A stretch of DNA of 64,000 nucleotides from Manduca sexta (lineage: Eukaryota; Arthropoda; Insecta; Lepidoptera; Sphingidae): contig NC_051124.1 of the NCBI RefSeq assembly GCF_014839805.1, positions 1,922,001 to 1,986,000 on the forward strand, read 5' to 3'. The notes under the pieces are model-generated. The model ran no database searches and was not told where the DNA came from. It worked only from the letters and a program-made list of their open reading frames with translations. Positions 27,224 through 40,100 of the stretch are shown piece by piece; the stretch's first letter is position 1, and the number at the start of each line of letters is the position of its first letter. The position numbers and the translations under genes are program-made.

Positions 27224-28689
27224 TTAAGTAGTGAAGGATATATTGCGAGGAAGTTCCACGGAATTATTATCTACTACGTACCTACGTGCATGCTTGAGAT
27301 TGAAAATATTCTATAATAGGTTTTGCTTGCGGATCCGCTCGCGGGAATTAGTTTTCATGGGATAAGAGTCCCATTTTTATTTCCCCGTATAAAATAGAAC
27401 CTATATTTAAGTTAGGTCTCCCGCTTTACATCAGTCAAAACTGCGTTTCATTCCATAGAGTCGTTTTTACGTGATGTGTTTACAAACATATAGACCGACA
27501 AAAGTTCTAAAATATGTTTTGGCTTCAGTTACTTTCATAAAGACCTCATATTAGTTTTTCTTCAATATAGATATGTAATGAACAGATATCGACCCGTTAC
27601 AATTTACTATATGTATTATATGAATACCAAGCTATACAAGGCCCTAACTGATAGATGAACAAAAGACCTAATGCTTTGTATTAGTAGAGAAGGTCGGAGC
27701 ACACGGTAAGACAAAACATATCACAAAACTAAGTTGGTATAAATAAGATGTTTATTATACCTTACAGCACCTATAACTAGGTTCTAGGTTCTATAGTACC
27801 TACGTATGTACAAGCTGTCATGACGCGAAAAATGCGTAGAACTGTGCTGGAGCTGTGCCTTTTACAGATCATTTTTTAGCGTCTTGGTTTCAACGCAAAA
27901 GGCCTGTCATTACATAATTTTTCTTTCTAATATCTTACTCCTTTAGAAATGTAATTATGGTGGAATTTTTGAATGGACAAAGTTTTAGGATATTTCGTAC
28001 ACAAATTAATATGAAACAGACCTCTTTGACCCCTAAAATTGCACAGTGGCACCTATTCTGAAAAAAGCTACACGCGGGTTTGCCCGCGTAACAGTACAGT
28101 CATAAAACACAACCGCCTGTATATTAATAAACTTACTCAGTTACCACCTGGCAACGGGCCGCAACGTTCCTTGTCACGCCGAAACTTTGAAACTTTACAG
28201 TTTTCCTTTGCCATTCTCACTGAAACCTGCAAGTCATCATATTTTCCACGTGAGCCTTGTTGCTAGTCAGTGTATTTTAATTGGCGATATGACAATTAGC
28301 TAATCGATCTTGTGGTTTTTAATTTGGCTTAATCATAGGCATTATCTGACTGAAACTGATTGAAATGAAAGATAGCATAATGTACTTATTAAAAGTGCTT
28401 TATTGGTTGGCATGTGGTTGATTCTTATCTTTCATAATTCCTAGCTGTTTGTTTTCTTCTACCAGCATTTCCAATGTTCTGTTATTGGATAAAGATATGA
28501 CAAGATTAGTCTGAGACAAATTCGTGGCCAGTAAGTAATCTCAATACTTAACTTAACACAAGTATAAAATACAAAAGTACTTAATTGTGCAGTAGCTAGG
28601 GTACAGGGGAGAGGTAGCGGCTCCCCAGCCCTCGCTTGCCTATGCCTGTGACCTCAGATATACCTACAGATTATCAAAAGTTTTCCAGA

Positions 28690-28930
28690 TCGACCTGTTG
28701 GAGACGGCCTATCTAGCGACTGCGAACTTTATCAGGTTGTCTGTCCACTTTGGATCTGAACGTCCAATGCTGTGCTTGCTGGAACATGGCCTTCATTAGA
28801 GACCATTTCTGTCTCATCAACTTTCCGTGCTGCGAGCGTTGTGTAAAAATAAACTGATATAAAAAGACCAAACCCAGTAATTTCAAACCATTGTTGAAAA
28901 TTGCAGCCCGATGATTTCGCATTCATTATT
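28690..28930 (-). pseudogene. RTE-like LINE C-terminal fragment
   Basis: On the minus strand a short frame reads Pro-Lys-Trp-Thr-Asp-Asn-Leu-Ile-Lys and, after a stop, Ser-Ile-Trp-Lys-Thr-Phe. This resembles the R-W-T-D-D-L-x-x-x-A-G then R-x-x-W-R-x-L-x-E-A-Y pattern at the C-terminal end of many RTE-type non-LTR retrotransposon proteins. It is broken by at least one stop and has no reverse transcriptase next to it. The identification rests on a short motif and is moderate at best. Confidence 0.45.
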
Positions 28931-29936
28931 GTAATGTATTCCGCAATGAACGGCGGCTGCGCGCGTTATCACTCGTTATCTGAAGGTTCAGACCACATTA
29001 CCATCGCATTGATAAGCGCTCCTCAGGCAGACGGATGGTTTGATAAGATATGTCTTGAACCGGCCGCTGCTGAAATGCGCTACGTACCTACCGAAATTGC
29101 TTGATTTAAGATAAGTGCGTGCACCGAAATGCAGGTATTTTTATATATTTCGCACGTCTATGCCTCTTGATTTTGTTAGCCAGGCTTGGTGGCTTGGAAA
29201 TTACTTACTTACATATAAAATTTAATTTAATATCCACCACAGAACCAAATCTTCCATTATTTTAAGAACTTAATTTTTTTCTACATCCACGCGTACTTAG
29301 GTAGGACTGTCGACTGTTCTGCATTTGTATTAACATGGAACTTTTTTGCGATTAAACAACAGGTGAGACTGTCGGAAAGGTCTAATCACTTTTCCAACAA
29401 ATACGAGACCTTTAGAGAGCTCTATCACGTTAGCCTGAAGCACTACATCAACGTCTGAATTACCGTCTACGCAAATGCAACATTAATTTCTTTACAAAAT
29501 AAACATGTAAATACGTATATGAAGCAGGCAATTGATGCTTTACCGTTTATTATGGCTGTCAGTTAAAGTCGTTTGCGAGCAGCTGGCTGAATGAATGGCT
29601 CGGCAACGGCATTCGACAGATGGACGGAACACCTACGTAAAATTTAAGGAACTACATTACAACAGCCAGGTGTTTTTATTTTTAAATATTAAAATATTTT
29701 TCAATGTTTACATTATAAACATAATTTTAATTAAGTATAAATACACGGTCATGTGACCATTTAAATGCTCACGCTCCAAATATGGCAGTAAGAAATTAAC
29801 ATTTAAGAATACAGATTACAGTCTTGCGTAAGTGATAAATTACAATATAATAATTTCCGAAACAATTACGCAGTGTGCACAGAGCACATGTTATTTTTTA
29901 TTTTATTAAAATATAACGAGTAGCTATGAGTCTATG

Positions 29937-30354
29937 CAGGGCCGGATCTACCTAAGGGCTGCTTGGGCTGCAGCCCAGGGCCCCGAGGTTACAAGGGACC
30001 CCCAAACCCCGCTAAAAACAATAGGCGTTAATTTGAATTTAAAAAATGGTTGTTTGTAAAGTAGGTTTACGGACGATATTTTAACGTAATAATGTCATAA
30101 AAAAACATTGATAAAAAATTGCATATTTCTATGAATTGAGTTAAGGGGGTAAATACGTGTAAAAGGATGTTTTCATGCTGATTTTCATATTTTTTTAAGG
30201 TATAAAAAATGAATATTATTTATTGAAAGAATAAGTATATAATAATAATATATTATTCTAGAAACAGTTTTTTGACATGGCTATTAGTTGAGTACTTAGA
30301 TAGGCCCCTAAGTAGTTTCAGCCCAGGGCCCCACAAATTCTAGATCCGCCCCTG
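29937..30354. mobile_element. hAT-type MITE with 8-bp target duplication
   Basis: A 418-bp non-autonomous element flanked by the exact 8-bp duplication AGTCTATG (29929-29936 and 30355-30362). Its ends are inverted repeats: left CAGGGCCGGATCTA, right (reverse complement) CAGGGGCGGATCTA. They extend imperfectly into a GCCCAGGGCCCC-like segment on both sides. An 8-bp duplication and CAGGG ends are typical of the hAT superfamily. The interior is AT-rich and codes for nothing. Confidence 0.9.
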
Positions 30355-30649
30355 AGTCTATGCTAACCTTGCGAAACAAAGCATATGCTTTGTATTATTA
30401 AACAAAGAATAGTTTGTCTAACATAAAATTTATTTGTTTTTTACTGTTATACGTACAGTAGGGCCCTTTTGTTAATTTCCACAATCTGTCACTGGTCAGT
30501 GGCGTATTAAACATTCGGGGCCAGCGATTATGTTGAACACAATGAATTTATGTTTCCTAATAATGATCTAGTTGAGTTGATAACACTTTTGTGTAGACCA
30601 TTACGCAGCGGACAAGCTACGAGCGATAAGCGGGGCTAGTTGGCATAGA

Positions 30650-30715
30650 TTTTTTTTTTATTTACAGTGAATGATGAGACGAGCATTCTGCTTGCCTGAT
30701 GGTAAGCGCTACAGC
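30650..30715 (-). repeat. LINE-like 3' tail remnant, inverted
   Basis: Reads TTTTTTTTTATTTACAG, then GACGAGCATTCTGCTTGCC and TGATGGTAAGCGCTACAGCC. This is the reverse of the TTACCATCAGG...A-run tail seen at 16690-16800. The poly-T start marks a 3' poly-A-like end on the minus strand. Confidence 0.5.
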
Positions 30716-33700
30716 CATAAGAAGTAGAAACATCACCACATTTATACACATGGATAGACCATGACCTGGATTAACATAATATAGGGTACTTTTTATAACC
30801 ATAATTAGTTCCCGTATCACATATTTGAATTCTTAATCCGATTTTTAAGCAGATGTCGCTGGTGTCATACTAATATCTCTATGGATCATTTAATTGGTTT
30901 AGGGCTTGCTGTAGCAGGAAATGCTTTTGATGCGGACGAAGCCGCGAGCAAGACCTTAGGAACTCATTATAAATATATAAAACGAAATGTTACATCAATA
31001 GTAACCCAGATTGTCTTGTGTGGTCGTAGGCCGTGGAGTCAGCATCTCTCGTCACACTATTGCTACTCGTAAGATATTACTGATACATCATCTTCAATCC
31101 TTACCTAAAGTTAGCATCACTCATCTAGAACGAAACATTTGCCGTATTCTTACGCTGTGTACTGACGCCACTCGCTCTTGTTTGAAAGTCATTGATCACA
31201 CGATTCGTGACTTGTGAATGAATACTGACAATTTTGTTTATCGGCTTAGCATCTTAGTATTCCAAGTATAATATTTACTACAATTAGTTCCTAAGCGCCG
31301 CGTTTTGCTAATGTTTATCATCTGAAAGGGTCTAATGGTATTAAATACTAGCCGTCGATTGTGCCAAGAGGTATTTGATGTTATATTTGATTTGAATTAT
31401 AAAGTCACTAAAGACCTCAAAAATATCGGTTATAACATTTCAATAAAAACTTAAATATTATATTTGTAAACACGATTCTTAGGCACCGATGAAGCTAATT
31501 AGTTATTTACGTCATTGTTCGTAAAACGCGACCATTCTAATAATGCTATGATAATTGAAATGTCGTGCAGCTTGCTTGTATCATATAGGAAAATATCACG
31601 AGGTAATATTACAACGATTTATATTTGGTGTGGGAATTAGATGGAAGTTGCAAAATTTGGTGGAAAAAATTAACAATCTGAGTTTAAAATAGGTTAAAGT
31701 GATATAATATGTTGTTTATTCGGTATGTAGAGTTTGTACCAATATTGTATTGTTAGGGATGGTGGTATTTTTTAATTGTATAAGAAGGTAAGTAGGCATA
31801 ACTATATTAAATAATATTTTAAGACACATATAATTCAAGTTATTTCCGTAATCCTTAAAATCAACAATCACTTACTTAACTACTAATTTAAATAGTGTGT
31901 ATGGAATATGGGGTACATACGATTTATAAATGTGATGAAAGGTAAGATAATTTAATTTTAATGGCTTTCTATACACCACCAATAAGCGTATCCATCAATT
32001 AGTTTATCATAATAAAAAAAGAATAACGGGAGGATAATCCTTAATAATAATATTTTTATACTTACTCATTTGGTGTTGTAACAATGAATGTGAGTTTTAA
32101 ATTAACCAGAGCTGCATTAAATACGTTTATGAGTAAACATGAGTGACATCAGAGGAATACGCAATGCTTTGGTAATAGTTATGACGAAGACCCTTTCATC
32201 GAAACGTATTTCTTATTGTTATATACGTATTAATTGTTATTGAAAACATTAAAGAAATTTGATCAAGAATTACCAATATATAAATAAACAACTTTGCTCT
32301 AGTACAGCTTGAATCGTAATAGTCAAATAGGTAAATACTTTATCAAATCAATTAGATTTCATTGTAAATGTTTAAAGCACATACATAATTAACACACGTG
32401 AACATAAGTTCACGCAGAAGAAAATTAAAGTCCTTTCCAATAAATGTTATAACTAATTAGTTATTTTATATTAACCATAAACCAAAAAGACAAGACACCT
32501 AATAAGTTAATTGTCAAGTACATTAAATGTGTTTAGTTCATTATTGTTGATCTATTTATCTGGCGTCCAATCAAATATACTTAATTTTTGACGTATTGCT
32601 ATCGCTTGTCACATGCACCACCAATGGAAAAGTGGTAAAACAGTGACCGTAGCTTTAAGCAGGAATTAATTAAAAAAGCAAATTTATCTAGACATGTTAA
32701 TGTTTCCTTTAACGTTATGTTTTAAAAGCGCTCGTTTATTTTGGTAAATCAATTAATTTAATATGGTGATATAATATACTTCCTAAAGTAATTACGGGTC
32801 GTTGCCCTCGCAACACTACGTAGTTATTAAATTTAGTAGCACATTACACTAGATATTTAAATACATTTGGTATTCTTTTTTGGCTAAATTTATACGGTTT
32901 TTGTGTAACTTGATAAAACGTTTTCTTAATTTAGATCTTTCCTGAGATATCTTTCAGTTAAGTTTTGTCTGGCTAAAAATAAACATGACTGGCTTTCGCT
33001 CGCGGTTCTGTCCGCCTTAAACATCTTTGTAGGAATAATCAATACCTTGGTAGATTCTAAAGCACCCAGGGAAAATTACAAGTAGGTAATTACTTACTTA
33101 GTTTAATGAAAAGAGCTACACAAAAAAATCTAAGTAAGTATATCTGTACCTATATTGTTACAGCGATATCCTTAAAATAGATACGAAACAATTGTAAGCA
33201 TATGGCCATTATTATTTGTGAGTAAAAGTACAAAAATCAGACGGGTACCTACCAGAAGGGCCTCCACTCCTTAAAGTAGGAGCTTCGAATTTGTTTAAAG
33301 AAGTTTTTTACTTAGATGTGTAATTTAAATTAATATTAGGTAATACAAATAGGATTTACATATCTTGAGTTGTATCTTTGGGTTCCACAACACCTGTACC
33401 CAAAATAAATATGCGTGGGTCAAACATTGTCTCTATATGGACATACCATTTCTTGTTTCATAGCCGGCAGGAATTCGCGACTGCGCCACGAAGGCTGTCA
33501 TCCATCTCGAATGATACATTATTCTATCAATAAATGCAGGTGATGTCTAGGAAATTTATTAGGACTTAACGATGCAGTGGCGAAGGGTGACATTGTTCAA
33601 GGTTACCCGAAGTAAAAAATGCCTCAGTCTACATATTGCGGCCAATTTCACCGGAAAACAAAAACTGAGACAAAGGCTAATAACATAAAAGGAAGTCGGT

Positions 33701-34140
33701 AGGAATCGGGTCGTAGGGATACTTTGCCACTGTAACGATGTCCTCGATCGTCAATATTTTATATTACTTGGGGCACGAATTTGTTCTTCCTTAGTTCTCA
33801 CCTACGTTTTATAAGGGTCCTTATTCTCTATGCCACACGTCATTTTGACAGTGCGTAACAAGCACGTAACGCGCGATTAACCGCCATTTTCGAAAAGGAT
33901 TTCAATCGCTTTTTTCGATGTATTTCAATTACAAAATAACTCATATTATAGCAAAAACAATTTTAAACCAAATTTAATTTACTAAAAATTAAATTTGTTT
34001 TAAAAATACTACGGTGTACGTAAATACATTTCAATTTCAATTTGCAAAATTTGATATAGGTAAGGTAAGAGAAGGTAAGGTAAGTTGAAGTAAGGTAAAC
34101 TAGGTAACAAAAATAAAACGACTTATATACAAAAATATAT

Positions 34141-37100
34141 TCAAAACTTCAACTTAGACTCATGCAGAGTCAAAATCTTATCTACTTCCATAGCCCGCTC
34201 CTTCAGGGTGGTCATTTCATCATCAGTCAACACACTGGTCTTCTTGCCAGCATTCTTCACCAAGAAGTGTTGTATGAACAGCCTAATGCTTTCCCTAAAC
34301 ATGTGCAGTTTGGGGGGCTTCGAGACCCTGTGGAACACCTCGAGACAGGCCTGGAGGTCTTCATTCATTATGATTGCTAGCAATATTTGTCGCATGAAGC
34401 GGACCGTGTGCTTGTTTAAGTCCGAGAATTGGATCACCTGTTGAAAATATTATTTTTAGGATGTGACGGGTATTTTTAATTGAATATCTGTCATGTATGA
34501 AAAATAAAACGGTTTTAGTTTTATGATTTATAGATCATCTTGTAGTTTAGCGCGAGTATGGCGTGTGCGTGAGTGTATTTCTGACTGAAGATGTTACACC
34601 TGCGACGAATGCTTTTATAGTAGTAGTGGTAGTAGGCATAAATTAAAATGACATAATTATTTAGTTTGAGACATGATTTTTTTTTATTTTACATCTACGG
34701 TTCGGGTAACTACGTAAAGTGACATTTTTAACTTTTTGCCAAGGATTTTTGAACCTCCACCGCCTAAAAGCAATACAAATATTTTAAGCGATTCAAGTGC
34801 CATAAGTTCCATATACCCCTTTTTCCTCACGAAGGACAAAAACACAACAAATTCACAAAATATAAAAATAATATATTTAAAAACACCATCTTCAAAAATT
34901 TGAAGACGTTTCCTAGCACTGGAACCTATTTTTAATTAAAAAAAAAACGTTGTAAAACGTACCTTTAAAACAGAAAGCGGCAGCCCCTTCCCAATGATTA
35001 GATGTATTAAAAATTGTGCCAAGTTCGTCATACTCTGTTTCGATAAATTCTCTAAGTCCTTTATTTTATCCCACGTTGAATACTGTATTGAGAGCTGCAA
35101 CATAAATTGTAAGAAATTTTAGATTGTTTGTGAGGTCGCCCTGTTTCTGTAGTGCTTGAGGAATGTTTGTCAATCATCTCAGAACGGGTGAACAAGTCTA
35201 TGCAATTTGGCACAAATAGATTATAGTCTGAATTAGCAAATAGTCTACTTTTTATCCCGGGATATATAGCGCGAAGTTTATTCCGAAAAAATCTTCACCG
35301 GGCGGAGCCACGAGCAAAATCTAGGTTACAATATAAGTTAGATATTAAATATTACAAAATACGATAACGGCCTAGTTGAGTGGAACGGTCTGCCGTGACG
35401 AATGTCCGCAGGTTCAAAACCCAAAAGCACGCACCTGTGACTTCTCTAACGTTATGTTTATATTCTTTGTGATTTATAATCACTTGCTTTAATGATTATG
35501 GAAATCATCGAGAGGAAACCTTCATACCTGAGAAGTCCTGTCTGAGAATTTTGAGGTTATGCGAAGTAAGCTAATTCACAGTAGACCAGCGTGGTGGGCT
35601 AAGACCTAATCCACTTACCATCAGGTGCAGTGTGGTCATGAAGCCGATGCCGTGCAAGTATTAAAAAAAATAACCACTTGATAGTAGAGGAGGCTCGTGC
35701 TCAGCAGTAGGACAGTATATAATACAGGGCTATTATTTTGTTACCTGATATTTCCTGTCGAAATCGCACAGTTTCTGTCCGAGCACCGCGTAGTAAGGAT
35801 TGTAGGTCTTCTCCTGTAGACAGCACGCTAACAACACGTGCACTATCTCACGCTCCTGTTGCCCTTTCAGACCTAAATGCTGGAGCTTTTCAAACGCGTC
35901 CATGTAATCCTAAAAGATAAATAAAGTAAGACTTTTATAACTTTTCAGACAATACCTCAGTCCCCCCGTAACCACGGAGGCTGAAGTCTTCGAAACGTCG
36001 GGAGAAAATTATAATTTAAAAAGCCGTGAGAAAATCGGTAAAATTGACTTATTTCAATAAATAATGTTAATTGCATGCACGACTGTCTCAGTGGCGTAGT
36101 TATATGGCTTCGAATCCTGGGTATGACAAAGTGATATTATGTTTTTCTGCTCGGTATCAGTCTGTATATTTGTGGTATTTATATAATAAGAAGTTATATA
36201 ATTTTATGTTATAACCTTTTTGGTGTTTTGGTTCTTTATGAAAAAGAAAATAGATTGTCAGTAGTTATGAAATTGGTTCTCAATAAAATGGCTTTTCCTT
36301 GCGTATTTTAATAATTAGTATTAAAAAATATTACAATTGGCGACGAGGATGGGATACCCTTTGCGTGATTTAAAAAAAGTAACAATTATGTCGAAAAGGA
36401 TTGGAAATTTAAATAGTTTTGATCACAAGGAAAATGACTGGAAGATTTTTTTTGGCAAATTGAATAATTTTATTAAGTTGAACTATATTAAAAATGAAAA
36501 TTGGTGTGCTATTCTCTTAACTCATCTCTCGGATGAGTCATATCGGCTTGTACAAAACCTCGTTCATCCAAGACAAGTCGAAGAAGTATCGTGAGATGAG
36601 TTGATTAAGTTATTGGACGGCCATTTCACTCCAAAACGCTCAACGTTTGCTGATAGAGCAAAATTTTATGACGCAACCAGAAATGATGGTGAGAGTCTAG
36701 AAGATTGGGTAGCGCGCTTACGAGGACTAGCAATATACTGCGATTTTGGAACGGAGTTGGAGACGCTTTTGCGTGATAAATTTATTTTTGGGCTCAAAAT
36801 GGGACCAGAAAGAAATCGTTTATTTGAACAAGATTTAAAATCGCTAACGCTCTCTAAAGCGTTAGAAATAGCTCAACAGGTTTCATGTGCTCGCGCTGCG
36901 CGTGCTTCTGTCGGTGTCATAGAGCAGCCGGTCAAGCAGGAGCATGTGTATCGAGCTGGTGAGCGTCAAGCATACAAGGTGCAAACTACGTCGCGGTCGT
37001 CAACAGACATTCGATGTTTTGTTTGCGGAATGAAGAATCATCTTGCAGACAAATGCCGTTTTAAAGACTACCGTTGTATTAGTTGTGGTGAAAAGGTCAC

Positions 37101-40100
37101 CTGAAGAAAATGTGTAGCGTTAGGAAGAATAAAGTTCTTCTAAACAATGTAGTTGCTATGGGAGACCACAATAACGTTTGTAAGGAATGCGATTTGTTTA
37201 ATGTGAGGTACGTAAACTATGACCCTTTGAAAGTTGACATAATTATTAATTATAAAACGTTTTCAATGGAGCTAGATTGTGGTTCCGGTCGTAGTGTTAT
37301 GTCTGAAGAATTTTATGTGCAAAATTTTAAAAAATGTCGTTTATTACCGTCTGACATTGTATTTTGTCTGTACACTAAACACAAGGTCACACCTCTTGGA
37401 CATTTTTCTTGCGAGGTTGAATACAATAATTTAATACGATTAATTACATTTTATGTAATCAAAGAAGGCGGTCCTCCTTTATTAGGTCGTGATTTTATGT
37501 CAATGTTTAATATGAGTTTAGTGTGTGTGTCGGATAATAATAATATTTTAAATGTTAAGCCAAATATTAATGAGGTGCAGCAGATTCTTAACGATTTTTC
37601 AGAGATTTGGAAGGATGAACTTGGGTGTTTTAATAAATTTGAAGTCGATTTACATTTGAAGGAAAATGCCGTGCCCAAATTTTTTAAGGCACGCCCTATA
37701 CCATTTGCCCTTAAGAATAAGGTGGAGGAGGAGTTGGATAGGCTAGTTAACGCTGGAATTTTAGTTCCAGTACAATTTTCTGAATTTGCAACTCCGATAG
37801 TACCGGTTTTGAAGGACAATGGGACGGTTAAAATAGCCGGTGATTTTTCTTGTACATTAAATAAGGTATTAAAAATTGATAAATATCCATTGCCCCATAT
37901 ACAAGAAGTTTTTGCTAAAATAGGAGCTGGGCAGCATTATTCTAAGCTTGACTTAAGCAACGCTTATAATCAGTTTTGTCTTTCTAAATCCTCTCAGGAG
38001 CTTACAACTATTAATACGCCCAAAGGTCTTTTTAAATACACACGTCTAGTGTATGGTCTCGCTAACGCTCCGGCTATATTTCAACGAGCAATAGAAACGT
38101 TAGTTGCCGGCATTGACGGTGTTTCTTGTTGGTATGATGACATATGTTTAACTACTCCCAATCGTAGTTTACATTTGGCTAGGCTCCGAGAGTTATTATA
38201 CCGGTTGAACGAAGCCGGTTTGTAGCTTCGTAAAGATAAGTGCGCTCTGTTCCAGGAGAGTGTCACGTACCTAGGTTACGTCATAGATAAGAACGGTCTT
38301 AAAACTTGCCCGAAAAAGGTGGAAGCGATTTTGAAAGCCCCTACACCCAGTAATACAACAGAATTAAGAAGATTTCTTGGCGTAGTTAATTACTATAGGA
38401 ATTTCATTAAAAACGCGTCGTCATTGTTATACCCTCTTCACGAGCTATTGAAGGAAGGTGAAAAATGGTGCTGGGAGAATCGCCATAGTCGGGCGCTCGA
38501 AGCTATACGTATTGAGCTCACGTCGGACCGTGTGTTAGCTCATTTCGATCCTCAAGCACCACTGTTGCTCACAGTAGACGCTGGGCCGGCCGGGTTAGGC
38601 GCAGTTTTAGCACATTTAACTCCTGAAGGTTTTGAAAGGCCAATTGCATTTGGTTCTCGTTCATTAACATCTAGCGAAAAGAATTATAGCCAAATTCAGA
38701 AGGAGGCCACTTGATTATTTATGGTGTAAAACATTTTCATCAATATTTGTACGGACGGCAAGTTCCTTTTATTCTAAAAACTGACCATAAACCTCTACTT
38801 TCAATTTTTGGACAGAAAAACGGCATTTCTGTAACGGCCGCCCTTAGACTTCAACGATATGCGATAATATTATCAGCGTATAATTATACAGTTCAATATA
38901 TAAGTAACCAAAATAATTTAGTTGCAGATTATTTTTCTAGAGCACCGGTACCTCATAGTGGGACTGAATCTTCGAATAATATCGAGGAGTCCCATATTCC
39001 ATTTTATTTATGAATGCAACCACAGAGCCAGTTTCTTTTGAACGGATTAAACACGCCACTGTGCACGATAAGGTTTTGCAAATCGTGATTAATTATATGA
39101 ATCGTGGTTGGCCACGTAAAATAACGTGTACAAGACTTAAGCCTTATTTTATGCATAAGTCAGATTTAGAGGTTATTAAGGGTTGTCTTTTTCGAGGGCA
39201 TAGGATTGTAATTCCTTGTATTTATCGCGAAACAATTCTTCAAGATTTGCATTCTGCACATTTTGGAATAGTGAAAACTAAAAATATTGCGCGTAGTAGG
39301 ATGTGGTGGCCAGGTATAGACCGCGATATAGAGCGTCTCGTGGGGAGTTGCAGAGCGTGCTGTGCGCTGCTGAGCGCACCGCCGCGAGCGCTGCCCGCGC
39401 CCTGGCCGCGTCCGTCGGCGCCCTGGCACCGTATACACATAGACTACATGACTGTAGGCCAAACGGTATATCTTGTTATTATAGACGCTTTTAGTAAATG
39501 GCTAGAATGCATTAATATGAACTGCGGCACCTCAACAAGCGCATTGATTGTGAAATTAAAGGATATATTTTCGATTGTTGGAATTCCAAATGTTATTGTA
39601 TCCGACAACGATATTAAGATACCTTCCTCCGAATTTCAGATTTTCTGTAAAAATAATGGCATTATATATTTAAACTCTCCTATATATCATCCTTCTAGCA
39701 ATGGTCAAGCAGAAAACTCAGTTAGGACGTGTAAAAAGATGTTGAAATGCATTTTTAACATTAAGGGAAATATTTCTCAGCGCTAGATACATGATGAACT
39801 AATTGGTTTTTTGTTTGAATATCGTAATACACCTCACTGTGCCACTGGAGTTACACCAGCTGAATTAATGTTTGGCCGAAAATTAAGATCTAGGTTAGAT
39901 ATGGTATTACCACAACAAAAGGAAAATTATCAGGAGCCTGTTAATAATGTAAACAGCCTTAACAAAGCGAGATGTTTTAGCATTGGTGAGACCGTGTGGG
40001 TGCAGTGGTTTTCTGCTCGAACAGTTAAATGGGTTAAGGGAAGGATAACTGATAAAATAGGAAAGAGAATGTTTAAAATTTATTTTGATAAATTTAATAC

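Larger units (their letters stand above)
23331..34140. other. Intergenic stretch between PTEN and NOM1
   Basis: About 10.8 kb of AT-rich sequence between the PTEN promoter and the NOM1 stop codon. I found no exon with family similarity on either strand. It holds a foldback element (26867-27223), an RTE-like LINE fragment (28690-28930), a hAT MITE (29937-30354), a LINE tail (30650-30715), and fragments with the lepidopteran repeat word GAAGCCGCGAGCAA (near 30938) or its inverse (near 27325 and 32990). Close to NOM1, 34055-34110 has a short degenerate run of GGTAA repeats. The remainder shows nothing I can name. Confidence 0.6.
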